A stretch of 9,124 nt of DNA from Nitrososphaeria archaeon. GTDB taxonomy: Archaea; Thermoproteota; Nitrososphaeria; Nitrososphaerales; Nitrososphaeraceae. Numbering within the stretch: position 1 is the stretch's first letter; every line of letters starts with the position of its first letter. The notes beneath the pieces are model-generated. The model had not been told where the DNA came from, did no database searches, and saw only the letters and a program-made list of their open reading frames with translations. The position numbers and the translations under genes are program-made. The stretch covers positions 1 through 9,124 of the forward strand of contig JAJPIN010000179.1 in NCBI GenBank assembly GCA_021324715.1. The letters run 5' to 3'. Shown piece after piece: positions 1 to 6,081 of this stretch.

Positions 1-1
1 G

Positions 2-118
2 AACTGGGCAGAGCAGATTGTCGTTTCGCTTAAACTGATACCCGTTGGGGTAGCGAACATTAGTACAAATCACCCTCAAAATAGAATTGAAGTTCAATCC
101 ACAATAGTTCATCTATAA
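2..118 (+). CDS. Possible 3' end of an unidentified gene (partial)
   Basis: The frame beginning at base 2 is open from the window edge to a TAA at 116-118, giving 38 residues that start NWAEQIVVSLKLIPVG and end IEVQSTIVHL. The composition is compatible with protein, and the gene would converge on the isochorismatase gene that ends at 192. No family is recognisable. The minus strand is also open from an ATG at 112 to the window edge (MNYCGLNFNSILRV...), so the strand is not certain. An open frame this short can occur by chance, so this is a weak call that depends on sequence to the left of the window. Confidence 0.3.
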   Translation, partial: NWAEQIVVSLKLIPVGVANISTNHPQNRIEVQSTIVHL

Positions 119-191
119 TACTCATTTTAAGGTTAACTGCCAACTAATCTTGAAGACTTAATTTTACGATCTAAATAGAGAACACCGGTAA

Positions 192-827
192 TTACCTTTC
201 AATTTTGGCAAAATTACCGACAAACTCATCAAGATTCATAACCAATCCATAGTAATTACGTATGTTGTCAAGAGTTGATTTGTAGTGGTCTTGGTTATTT
301 GAGGCAGTAGCATCGGAAATTAACACAACGTCATATCCGTGATTGAAGGCATCTCGTAGAGAGGATTCAACACAAATGGATGTGTCTATTCCTGAGAAAA
401 TTATTGAATCTATACCCAAACTCCTTAGCCAGACTTCGACTTCCGTATCTTGAAATACAGAATCCCTCCTCTTGATAACCACGTGGTCATCCAAACTCGG
501 TCTCAACTCCTCAACAATTTCAGCATCCCAACTTCCTCTAATGCAGATTGGTCGCCTTTTTATTCTCTCTGATCGAGACTTTGGAAGTATCCTGTGTGAC
601 CGGGTCAAAAGGTCAATTCCAGACTCCTCTCTAACAGCCTGAGAATAAAAAATTGGTATTTTTGCTTTCCTGCACAATGCAATAAGTCGTTTAAGAGATG
701 GGACTACATCCCTATATTTAGAAACATTTAATCCCATTAAATCGTACGATCCACCTTTACTTACAAATCCATTTTGCATGTCAATGACGAGCAAGGCAGG
801 ATTAATATCGTGATTTCTAATTTTCAC
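192..827 (-). CDS. Isochorismatase-family cysteine hydrolase (nicotinamidase-like)
   Basis: This 211-aa protein belongs to the isochorismatase/nicotinamidase superfamily of cytosolic cysteine hydrolases, which cleave amides or vinyl ethers. The family triad is visible: D16 in the first strand (ALLVIDMQNGF), K119 in VVIKRRDSVF, and nucleophile C152 in GIDTSICVESSLRDA. The residues before the Cys match the segment that carries the family's cis-peptide. GSWDAEIVEEL (about 98-108) matches the usual GT-x-GAEIVEEL element. Length is typical. The start is GTG at 825-827; a TATA-like box at 847-856, about 25 nt upstream with no ribosome binding site, suggests a leaderless mRNA and supports this start. 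The substrate cannot be read from sequence: nicotinamide, isochorismate, N-carbamoyl compounds and ureidoacrylate are all used by relatives. The gene is 173 bp downstream of the same-strand RHH gene but appears to have its own promoter. Confidence 0.9.
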   Translation of the reverse strand: MKIRNHDINPALLVIDMQNGFVSKGGSYDLMGLNVSKYRDVVPSLKRLIALCRKAKIPIFYSQAVREESGIDLLTRSHRILPKSRSERIKRRPICIRGSWDAEIVEELRPSLDDHVVIKRRDSVFQDTEVEVWLRSLGIDSIIFSGIDTSICVESSLRDAFNHGYDVVLISDATASNNQDHYKSTLDNIRNYYGLVMNLDEFVGNFAKIER

Positions 828-846
828 AACTAGAAATTCTCGAGGG

Positions 847-856
847 GATTATAAAG
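847..856 (-). promoter_or_regulatory. TATA box of the isochorismatase-like gene
   Basis: On the minus strand this reads CTTTATAATC, centred about 25 nt before the GTG at 827. That is the spacing expected when archaeal transcription starts at or next to the start codon. It supports a leaderless transcript independent of the RHH gene upstream. Confidence 0.5.
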
Positions 857-1000
857 TTATTCGTTCGCAAATGCAATGTAGACTTAAATACGAATATGAT
901 TTTATTCAAGGTTCTTTGCTTTTCAAAATTCTTAATTGTCAAGTAATTTGTTATTGTATTAATCCAAGACGTCTAACCTATCCTCTTTCAATTATACTTA

Positions 1001-1549
1001 CTAAATATCTACCTGTAGTTTTACGGAAGATTCAGTAAGCTCAAAAGAGCTGTCTAAATTTAGTGTGTTTTTAAGAGTTGATTTTAAATAACCGTGGAGA
1101 AACTGAGATCCTTTTTTACCCAGCCGGTGTCTAATGACAATAATTCGCTTTTCATTTTGAGTAGTTTCATCGTACGTTCCCAAAAATCCATAGCGACAAA
1201 TTATTTTGTCAATATACTCTAACACTGATTCGGAAGTCACTGTTTTTTTCCAGAACAAGATTGTATCACGCGGAATAATTTGTCCTGCCGATACTCCGAG
1301 TCCAAATATGTCCTCATCAGGATATGAATCAAAAAGTGACTTTAGCAACTCCCTATTTATGATCACTAAATCAATTTTCGAAAGGAAGCGCGTGAATTCT
1401 GAATAACGTTTGAGAATCATATTTACCAAAGCATTTACTGAAACGCCCATTCTCTCCGACTCTTCGTCGAGAACCTTTGATAACTCCATATCGACCCGAA
1501 ATGACCTTGTAGTGGAAGTAGGCACACTATTCATGCCCCTCTCAAACAT
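1001..1549 (-). CDS. Ribbon-helix-helix (CopG/Arc-like) DNA-binding protein
   Basis: This 182-aa protein has an N-terminal ribbon-helix-helix domain: strand TRSFRVD (14-20), helix A MELSKVLDEESERMG (21-35), and helix B SVNALVNMILKRYSEF (37-52). RHH proteins dimerise and insert the paired strand into the major groove, usually as repressors. Residues 54-182 form a separate alpha/beta region without a family I can name; IIVIRHRLGKKGSQFLHGYL (136-155) followed by a C-terminal strand pair (FELTESSVKLQV, 169-180) may be a sensor or oligomerisation part. ATG 1549 or ATG 1534 (codon 6) could both be the start, since the RHH fold begins after codon 13. It is transcribed divergently from the TFB gene, and the spacer has repeated TGTGTT half-sites lying between its own TATA-like box and its start codon. 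Autoregulation, possibly with control of the TFB, is inferred from that layout. Confidence 0.8.
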   Translation of the reverse strand: MFERGMNSVPTSTTRSFRVDMELSKVLDEESERMGVSVNALVNMILKRYSEFTRFLSKIDLVIINRELLKSLFDSYPDEDIFGLGVSAGQIIPRDTILFWKKTVTSESVLEYIDKIICRYGFLGTYDETTQNEKRIIVIRHRLGKKGSQFLHGYLKSTLKNTLNLDSSFELTESSVKLQVDI

Positions 1550-1591
1550 AAATGTGTTGTTCTGTAACCAAATGTGTTACAACGCAACACA
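1550..1591. promoter_or_regulatory. Putative operator: three TGTGTT half-sites
   Basis: AAATGTGTT occurs at 1550-1558 and again at 1570-1578 as a direct repeat with a 20-bp period, about two helical turns. A third half-site, AACACA (1586-1591), is inverted relative to these, so TGTGTTACAACGCAACACA (1573-1591) is an imperfect palindrome. GTAAC/GTTAC (1564-1580) adds a smaller inverted repeat. All lie directly upstream of the RHH start codon, between it and its TATA-like box, and upstream of the TFB TATA-like box. RHH repressors commonly bind arrays of short repeats at their own promoters. The assignment to this RHH protein is inference. Confidence 0.55.
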
Positions 1592-1603
1592 GAATTTAAC
1601 AAT
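1591..1603 (-). promoter_or_regulatory. TATA-like box of the RHH gene
   Basis: On the minus strand this reads ATTGTTAAATTCT, about 48 nt before ATG 1549. It predicts transcription starting inside the TGTGTT repeat array and a leader of roughly 20 nt. The element is weak by sequence and is supported mainly by position. Confidence 0.3.
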
Positions 1604-1610
1604 ATTGTAC

Positions 1611-1622
1611 TTGTATACTTAG
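1611..1622 (+). promoter_or_regulatory. TATA-like box of the TFB gene
   Basis: TTGTATACTTAG lies about 40 nt before ATG 1656, which predicts a short leader of about 15 nt. A second candidate, the TTAATAG within 1625-1632, is closer and would give a leaderless mRNA. The two cannot be separated by eye. Confidence 0.3.
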
Positions 1623-1655
1623 ATCTTAATAGAAGAAAGTCACAGCAATTAGTTT

Positions 1656-2597
1656 ATGAGTTTTGCAATGAATGGCTCGACGAAAGAATCGTTAGTCGAA
1701 GGACACAATTGTAACATCGATAAAGCTGTCTTTGATCACGGAACTGGGGAAAAAATATGTAGCGACTGTGGCATTGTTCTTTCAGTTGAACGGGAGTATG
1801 CTGATCCACTACTAGATACTAATACTAATCTGGGTAACATGAATTTGGGAACTCCGTCTTCTCTGGCCCATCATGATAAAAATCTGTCTACTATGATCTC
1901 CTACTCAAATGTGGATGCAGACGGTGTAGCAATAAGAGTAGATCAGCGTTCAGCAATACAAAGGTTGAGACGTTGGAACAAGATTTCTAACAATAATAGA
2001 AGCTACCATAGAAATCTTAAAAATGCATTTGCTGTTCTGATGCGAATAAAGGATAAGCTTTCCTTGAGTGATACGATCATAGAAAAATCGGCATATTACT
2101 ACAGAAAAACCTTGGACCAACGTCTAATTAAAGGAAGGTCTATCAAGGGATTTGTTGTTGCATGTGTATATGTCTCGTGTAGGGAAATGAATGTCCCCCG
2201 AACCATAGAAGAAATTGCTGAGATATCAAATACAGACACGATCTTTTCCGGGAAATGCTATAGATTACTTGTAAAAAAACTCAAGATTCGACTTCCCTCT
2301 ATTGATTCTACCTCACATCTTACTAGAATCGCTAATAATGCAGGAATCAGTGAGAAAACTGCTAGACACGCTATGCAGATGATGTCAGTAGTAAAAGATA
2401 ATCCACTTTCTTTTGGAAAGGATCCATGTGCTATCGCAGTTGCAGTCTTGTACGGCGCATGTCTAGAGAAAGGAGAAAAAACTAGTCAATCTAAAATTTC
2501 AATTGCTGGAAACGTAAGTGTTGTAACATTAAGGAAACGATTCCTAGATATCAAAAAAATCTTCCCATCTATCCCTAATGGACCTAATGATAAATAA
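1656..2597 (+). CDS. tfb: Transcription initiation factor IIB (TFB paralogue)
   Basis: This 313-aa archaeal TFIIB homologue bridges TBP-TATA DNA and RNA polymerase. The N-terminal zinc ribbon spans about 16-42, with EKICSDCGIVL carrying C35 and C38. The B-finger/linker follows at about 55-90 (LGTPSSLAHHDKNLSTMI). Cyclin repeat 1 is about 115-207 and repeat 2 about 213-303, ending in a helix-turn-helix (QSKISIAGNVSVVTLRKRFLDI, 278-299, with one residue skipped between quoted blocks nowhere) that would contact the BRE. Length is close to the usual 300 or so residues. Oddly, the first zinc-ribbon Cys pair is incomplete: C19 is present, but the position three residues earlier, normally Cys, is G16, with H17 adjacent. 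Nitrososphaeria carry several TFB copies, so this is probably an accessory factor serving a subset of promoters. It is divergent from the RHH gene across an operator-like spacer, and a receiver gene follows 206 bp downstream. ATG 1668 (codon 5) is an alternative start. Confidence 0.93.
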   Translation: MSFAMNGSTKESLVEGHNCNIDKAVFDHGTGEKICSDCGIVLSVEREYADPLLDTNTNLGNMNLGTPSSLAHHDKNLSTMISYSNVDADGVAIRVDQRSAIQRLRRWNKISNNNRSYHRNLKNAFAVLMRIKDKLSLSDTIIEKSAYYYRKTLDQRLIKGRSIKGFVVACVYVSCREMNVPRTIEEIAEISNTDTIFSGKCYRLLVKKLKIRLPSIDSTSHLTRIANNAGISEKTARHAMQMMSVVKDNPLSFGKDPCAIAVAVLYGACLEKGEKTSQSKISIAGNVSVVTLRKRFLDIKKIFPSIPNGPNDK

Positions 2598-2729
2598 CTC
2601 CTGCACACTAAAATTAAAATTTGGTAGGGTTTATTCTTGTTAATTTCCTCCTTGATAAAGGTTGGATCTACTAACAAGGATTTATTTTCTCTTTCGCTTT
2701 GGAAAAGGTTTTGATATTGTAACATGCAT

Positions 2730-2759
2730 ATCTCTTCTTTTTATCCTTTCATTTCTTTC
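2730..2759 (+). terminator. Pyrimidine-rich tract after the TFB gene
   Basis: A stretch of almost only T and C (TCTCTTCTTTTTATCC and following) lies 130-160 nt past the TFB stop and just before the receiver promoter. Archaeal polymerase terminates at U-rich runs without needing a hairpin, so this is a plausible stop for the TFB mRNA. A similar shorter run is at 2683-2698. Confidence 0.35.
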
Positions 2760-2769
2760 GACAATAAAG

Positions 2770-2779
2770 TAATATTATC
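2770..2779 (+). promoter_or_regulatory. TATA-like box of the receiver gene at 2804
   Basis: TAATATTATC is centred about 29 nt before the TTG at 2804, which fits a nearly leaderless transcript. No comparable element lies at the right distance from the alternative ATG at 2837, so it favours the TTG start. Confidence 0.35.
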
Positions 2780-2803
2780 TAATAAACAACAGAAACCGTA
2801 CAA

Positions 2804-3202
2804 TTGACCAAAAAAGAAAAAAGACATTTCAACATCATGATTATTGAAGATGAACAAGATATCCTTTTGCTATACAAGGACTATCTATCGAGCAAAGGGC
2901 ATAAAATAGTCGCCACCTCAACTACCGCAAATGAAATAATCTCCGAATATGACAGAATTCTACCTGATGTGGCAATAATTGACTATAAGCTGCCCAATAA
3001 TACGAATGGAATTGATGCAGCGATCCAAATTCTGGATAAATATCCAACTTCATCAGTTCTTATTGTTACTGCCTATGAGACTGTAAGGAAAGAAATAGCA
3101 AATAGTCCTCTTTTTGATAATAAACGGGTAGAGGTTTTGATAAAACCACTTAGGCTTGCACAATTGGAAAGCTCTATTATCAATATTGTGAATAGAAAAT
3201 AG
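2804..3202 (+). CDS. Stand-alone response regulator receiver protein
   Basis: This 132-aa CheY-like protein consists of a single receiver domain with no output domain. The phosphorylation site is complete: acidic pocket E15/D16 (IMIIEDEQD), phospho-acceptor D60 in VAIIDYKLP, switch T89 in LIVTAYE, and K114 in VLIKPLRL. It would accept phosphate from a histidine kinase and signal through protein-protein contact; no kinase lies in this window. The start is TTG 2804. The next Met (codon 12, ATG 2837) would remove part of the first strand, FNIMIIEDE, so TTG is preferred. It follows the TFB gene on the same strand with a 206-bp gap containing a pyrimidine-rich tract, so it is probably transcribed separately. 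Partners are unknown. Confidence 0.9.
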   Translation: MTKKEKRHFNIMIIEDEQDILLLYKDYLSSKGHKIVATSTTANEIISEYDRILPDVAIIDYKLPNNTNGIDAAIQILDKYPTSSVLIVTAYETVRKEIANSPLFDNKRVEVLIKPLRLAQLESSIINIVNRK

Positions 3203-3216
3203 CAATACAATACGCT

Positions 3217-3235
3217 TGTTTTATTGTTCTTTTTT
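3217..3235 (+). terminator. T-rich terminator after the receiver gene
   Basis: TGTTTTATTGTTCTTTTTT begins 15 nt after the TAG of the receiver gene and ends 30 nt before the convergent asnB stop. It is the kind of U-tract at which archaeal transcription ends. Confidence 0.5.
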
Positions 3236-3264
3236 GCGAGCATTGATCTAATGCAAGAACTACA

Positions 3265-4992
3265 TTAAATTTTTTTAATTATTTTGTTGGTCAGTAACTC
3301 TTCTTCTTCAGAGCTATCGATGAGGGAGCTCGATTTTCCATAAACGTTCTCAAATATTTTATCCAAGTACAACTGGATGTGCGGAGATGTCATCCATAAC
3401 TCCTTATTTCCATATTTGAATCCGTACCGCTGTGAACTTCCTAATAATTCTCTTTTTTCAAGTTGACACAGATATCCGGTAGATACTCTATTCTCGTCAA
3501 AATTATTTTCGCGGGCTATTTCGTCTATAATAAAGTGTATTCCAGATCCATGTTGGGCAGCTGCTTTATTCCTATATGCAATTTCATACGGGATTCCTAA
3601 ATCATTTGCTAGTTTTCTGTGCACCCGTTTTCCAAGCTTATCATATGGTCCTATAATATTGAGTCTTGGATTGATATCAAAAGCGGTTCTTATGACTTCT
3701 TTGTCCAGATAAGGTTCCCTCATCTCAATGCCATGTGCCATAGTCGTTTTATCTTCTCTTTCTAAAGTTTCCTTATAGAGTAAAAAGAGATCCTCTATCA
3801 TGTGGTCTCTGAGAGACGAATATCCTTCAGTTTCAACTATCCTAGGGTACCATTGGTAACCGCCAAATATTTCATCTACGCCCTGGCCGGAAAATACTAC
3901 CTTAATATTATCTTTCTTTGCCAATTCCATGGCGGAATAAATTGGTAATGCCACTTCAACTTGCACTGCATCCCTCTCTTCAATGGCATGTATGATTTTT
4001 GGTAACATTTCTTGAGTGCTACGTTTGGTTATTACATTTACTTTGAGTGTTAAGTTGAGCTCCTTTGATACTTTATCTGCAAATAAAATATCTGAAGAGC
4101 CAGGAGTGCCGGCGTTATAACAGATTACTTCTTTGGCCATATCCTTGGCTAACCATGCTACTAAAACACTATCTATTCCACCTGAAAATATGATTCCTAT
4201 TTTATCTAGCCCCGCTGTACGTTTTTTCATTGCTAACATTAATGATTTCTTGTATGCTCTGAGAGCTTCTTCAATAGTGTTATATCTAAAATTTTTCCTG
4301 TTAGAATTCAATGACCTTGGAGGTTCTGCAATTCTATATTCTCTTAAAGAGCCTTTATTACTTATCACAACGGCATGACCTGGCATTACCCTTCTTACTG
4401 ATTTATTTCCCCCCAAAAGCCATATTGCTTTTTGCTCTGATGCAAATGTGACCTGTTGAGGATCCTCACTATAGTAAAGTTGCCTAACCCCTAGTAAATC
4501 TCTGACAAGTGCTATTTCACCTGTTATGTGGTCCTTTACTGCAATACTATACACTCCATCTAAGACTTTTGCCATTTTTGTTAATGCCTCCACCAAACTT
4601 TCTGACTCTGCTAATTTTTCTTCAAGTAGATGAAGGATCACTTCGCTATCTGAGGTACTAACAAAATGGTGTCCAGGTTTCAATCTCTTTCTAATTTGTT
4701 TATAATTATAAATTTCACCATTGTGTCCTAAAGTTATTCTTCCATCACAGCTTGTGAAGGGTTGCTTCCCTAATTGACCCCCGACAATTGCTAACCTTAC
4801 GTGTCCCAGTCCGAATTTCCCATCAGTATAAGGTGTCGATAATTCAGCCGATTCCAAAGGATTTGCTTTATAATGTCCAACTTGTATTGCAACGCCGTCA
4901 GGACCGCGATTATGCATGCATGACAGCATCAGTATGAGGTCCTCGGTCACGCCTTCGTTATTCTTATTTAGGACTCCAGCTATTCCGCACAT
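3265..4992 (-). CDS. asnB: Asparagine synthetase, glutamine-hydrolysing
   Basis: This 575-aa cytosolic enzyme makes asparagine from aspartate, ATP and glutamine. The N-terminal Ntn glutaminase domain (about 2-200) starts MCGIAGVLN, so C2 becomes the N-terminal nucleophile after Met removal. RGPDG (29-33), GHVRLAIVG (63-71), NGEIYNY (91-97) and SDSE (114-117) form the glutamine pocket. The synthetase domain (about 240-545) has the PP-loop SGGIDS (270-275), SGQGVDEIFGGY (368-379) and MREPYLD (424-430). Length fits archaeal AsnB, with a short acidic and lysine-rich tail. An upstream in-frame TTG (5002-5004) would add four residues and bury C2. The sequence TTGGAGGAAAAA before ATG 4992 holds GGAGG at normal spacing, so the ATG is chosen. 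This is the only clear Shine-Dalgarno in the window. Related amidotransferases with other acceptors share this fold, but no motif argues against asparagine synthetase. Confidence 0.93.
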   Translation of the reverse strand: MCGIAGVLNKNNEGVTEDLILMLSCMHNRGPDGVAIQVGHYKANPLESAELSTPYTDGKFGLGHVRLAIVGGQLGKQPFTSCDGRITLGHNGEIYNYKQIRKRLKPGHHFVSTSDSEVILHLLEEKLAESESLVEALTKMAKVLDGVYSIAVKDHITGEIALVRDLLGVRQLYYSEDPQQVTFASEQKAIWLLGGNKSVRRVMPGHAVVISNKGSLREYRIAEPPRSLNSNRKNFRYNTIEEALRAYKKSLMLAMKKRTAGLDKIGIIFSGGIDSVLVAWLAKDMAKEVICYNAGTPGSSDILFADKVSKELNLTLKVNVITKRSTQEMLPKIIHAIEERDAVQVEVALPIYSAMELAKKDNIKVVFSGQGVDEIFGGYQWYPRIVETEGYSSLRDHMIEDLFLLYKETLEREDKTTMAHGIEMREPYLDKEVIRTAFDINPRLNIIGPYDKLGKRVHRKLANDLGIPYEIAYRNKAAAQHGSGIHFIIDEIARENNFDENRVSTGYLCQLEKRELLGSSQRYGFKYGNKELWMTSPHIQLYLDKIFENVYGKSSSLIDSSEEEELLTNKIIKKI

Positions 4993-4997
4993 TTTTT

Positions 4998-5002
4998 CCT
5001 CC
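4998..5002 (-). promoter_or_regulatory. Shine-Dalgarno site of asnB
   Basis: On the minus strand GGAGG is followed by five A-rich bases and then ATG 4992. It decides the asnB start, placing the catalytic Cys at position 2 and making the upstream in-frame TTG part of the ribosome binding site. Confidence 0.75.
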
Positions 5003-5048
5003 AACTAACGACAAAACTAATATGATAAACCAAAAGATATTCCCTATG

Positions 5049-5059
5049 CAATTTATACT
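5049..5059 (-). promoter_or_regulatory. TATA box of asnB
   Basis: On the minus strand this reads AGTATAAATTG, about 62 nt before ATG 4992. It predicts transcription from about 5027 and a leader of some 35 nt that contains the GGAGG site. Two further minus-strand TATA-like elements occur farther up (5111-5120 and 5160-5170) and could be alternative promoters. Confidence 0.45.
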
Positions 5060-5295
5060 TCAACATGATTTATCAGTGTTACAACGTAGTCTCATATATT
5101 GGCTCTCCACTTATTTATATGAACTATAGCTAAATATTAACTATTACCAAGAAAATACAATATTTATATAATAGTTCGCCATCCAAGCACTAACCATGTT
5201 GATCCTCAATTTTTCTACAGTTTCTATTAGTACATTTAGTATTATCTACAAGAACATTCTATTCTAGCTAGAAAAATGCCACTTCAAATTTACAT

Positions 5296-5355
5296 TTACC
5301 AATAATTTGCCATGATATCCTAGAATAGTAAAGCCTTTTGAAGCATTATTGGTAA
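5296..5355. repeat. 11-bp perfect inverted repeat
   Basis: TTACCAATAAT (5296-5306) is the exact reverse complement of ATTATTGGTAA (5345-5355), separated by 38 bp. It begins 27 bp past the stop of the broken small gene at 5383 on the minus strand. It could be a protein-binding pair of sites or a long-loop hairpin. The long loop and missing U-tract make it a poor terminator. Confidence 0.5.
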
Positions 5356-5382
5356 TTAAAGTCTGATACGATCAGTGGATAA

Positions 5383-5554
5383 TTAGTTCTTTGCTGATTT
5401 ATAGATATTAAGAGCGACATAATCAAGGTGAAGGGCATCTGCCAAGTTGTTTACTGTTGTATTGAGTATTTTTTCTTTGGTAAATCCATTAACAGCTAGC
5501 ATTTCTTTGATTCCAGTTGTGACTACTAAACCATAAAAATCCAGATTTTTTCAT
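5383..5554 (-). pseudogene. Small gene broken by one base in an A6 run
   Basis: On the minus strand, ATG 5552-5554 is followed by six A (T run at 5546-5551). In that frame translation stops after 21 codons. With five A, the frame continues as M-K-N-L-D-FYGLVVTTGIKEML and so on for 56 residues to TAA at 5383-5385, ending LHLDYVALNIYKSAKN, with protein-like composition. A TATA-like box at about 5596-5610 lies at a suitable distance upstream. The unbroken part from ATG 5502 encodes 39 residues. I do not recognise the family. It may be a true frameshift, a homopolymer sequencing error, or a gene using slippage on the A run. It lies upstream of asnB on the same strand, 390 bp away. Confidence 0.5.
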
Positions 5555-5595
5555 TACTAAGCGATGCCCGGATAATCAAATCGTGAGTGCACAAT

Positions 5596-5610
5596 AAAAT
5601 ATATATTTAT
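5596..5610 (-). promoter_or_regulatory. TATA-like box upstream of the broken small gene
   Basis: A run of A and T (AAATATATATTTTAT on the minus strand) sits about 50 nt before ATG 5554, predicting a leader of roughly 20-25 nt. Because it is nearly symmetrical it could also be read on the plus strand. A retained promoter would argue that the small gene is, or recently was, expressed. Confidence 0.35.
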
Positions 5611-5679
5611 GTAAATTTTCGTGCCAATAAAGCAAATTACTCACATGGACAAAGTCGCCTTGTATCCTTGATGAAAATC

Positions 5680-5686
5680 TTTATAG
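5680..5686 (+). promoter_or_regulatory. TATA box of the 111-aa protein gene
   Basis: TTTATAG is centred 28 nt before ATG 5711, consistent with transcription starting at or within a few bases of the start codon. There is no Shine-Dalgarno. Confidence 0.5.
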
Positions 5687-5710
5687 ACAATGTTGCCTTT
5701 TTAAAGCGTA

Positions 5711-6046
5711 ATGGGTAGAGGAAATAGCGAGACATGTAAAATCGCCAAGCATAATTCCATTGCCCAGCTTGATAATGATGATAAAAAAGACATAAAGACG
5801 AAGCCAATTAGATTTAGTCATTTGATGGCGTTTAATATTAAAGAAGAAAACAACGAAATTTCAGGCATTTTATCGGTAGAATTTGACTACCATCCTGAGG
5901 ATGGAATTATGAAATACCGTGATATCAATTACAGTGATAAACGATTAATAAAGCACATCGAAGGCAATCCGCAGGTTATGAAGAATATTGATTCGTATCT
6001 TAGAAAAAATCTGTTAGAATCTGAGTACGGCGTCAAAGTCAGGTAA
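5711..6046 (+). CDS. Hypothetical protein, 111 aa
   Basis: I do not recognise this protein. It has no signal peptide, membrane segment or paired-Cys motif; there is one Cys (C9). The first 30 or so residues are polar and probably disordered (NDDKKDIKTK). The rest looks like a compact alpha/beta unit: strand FSHLMAFNIKEENNEISG, strand GILSVEFDYHPED, then helices around YSDKRLIKHIEGNPQVMKNI and DSYLRKNLLESEYG. The ATG at 5711 is supported by a TATA box 28 nt upstream, so the mRNA is likely leaderless. It converges on the receiver gene, with 35 bp between the two stops. Coding status rests on length, composition and promoter placement; function is unknown. Confidence 0.7.
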   Translation: MGRGNSETCKIAKHNSIAQLDNDDKKDIKTKPIRFSHLMAFNIKEENNEISGILSVEFDYHPEDGIMKYRDINYSDKRLIKHIEGNPQVMKNIDSYLRKNLLESEYGVKVR

Positions 6047-6081
6047 AAAACAACGGTTCTCAATCATTGATTTGAATAACT

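Larger units (their letters stand above)
5005..5382. other. Non-coding asnB upstream region with palindromes
   Basis: No convincing gene is seen in this AT-rich stretch. It holds TATA-like boxes (5049-5059, 5111-5120, 5160-5170), a copy of GTGTTACAACG (5076-5086) that also occurs in the RHH/TFB spacer, a perfect 12-bp palindrome TTCTAGCTAGAA (5262-5273), and a perfect 11-bp inverted repeat TTACCAATAAT/ATTATTGGTAA (5296-5306 and 5345-5355). A long asnB leader, an unannotated RNA or simple regulatory DNA are all possible. Confidence 0.5.

Noticed and set aside
1..112. Minus-strand open frame from ATG 112 to the window edge
   Set aside because: It has no promoter-like element or recognisable motif, and it competes with the plus-strand frame 2-118; neither can be decided without flanking sequence.
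1206..1622. Plus-strand frames of 66 and 70 codons opposite the RHH gene
   Set aside because: Both are antisense to the RHH coding sequence and the operator spacer; the RHH domain is the better explanation.
2486..2725. 79-codon minus-strand frame overlapping the TFB 3' end
   Set aside because: It covers the conserved last helix of TFB in antisense, and the product has no recognisable motif. The extra-genic part is the pyrimidine-rich terminator tract read backwards.
4133..4378. 81-codon plus-strand frame inside asnB
   Set aside because: It is antisense to the PP-loop region of asnB, which is unambiguous; no separate promoter or family is seen.
5196..5267. 23-codon plus-strand frame (MLILNFSTVSISTF...) about 29 nt after a TATA-like box
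   Set aside because: It is too short, hydrophobic and A/T-driven to separate from chance; the TATA-like element reads equally well on the minus strand.
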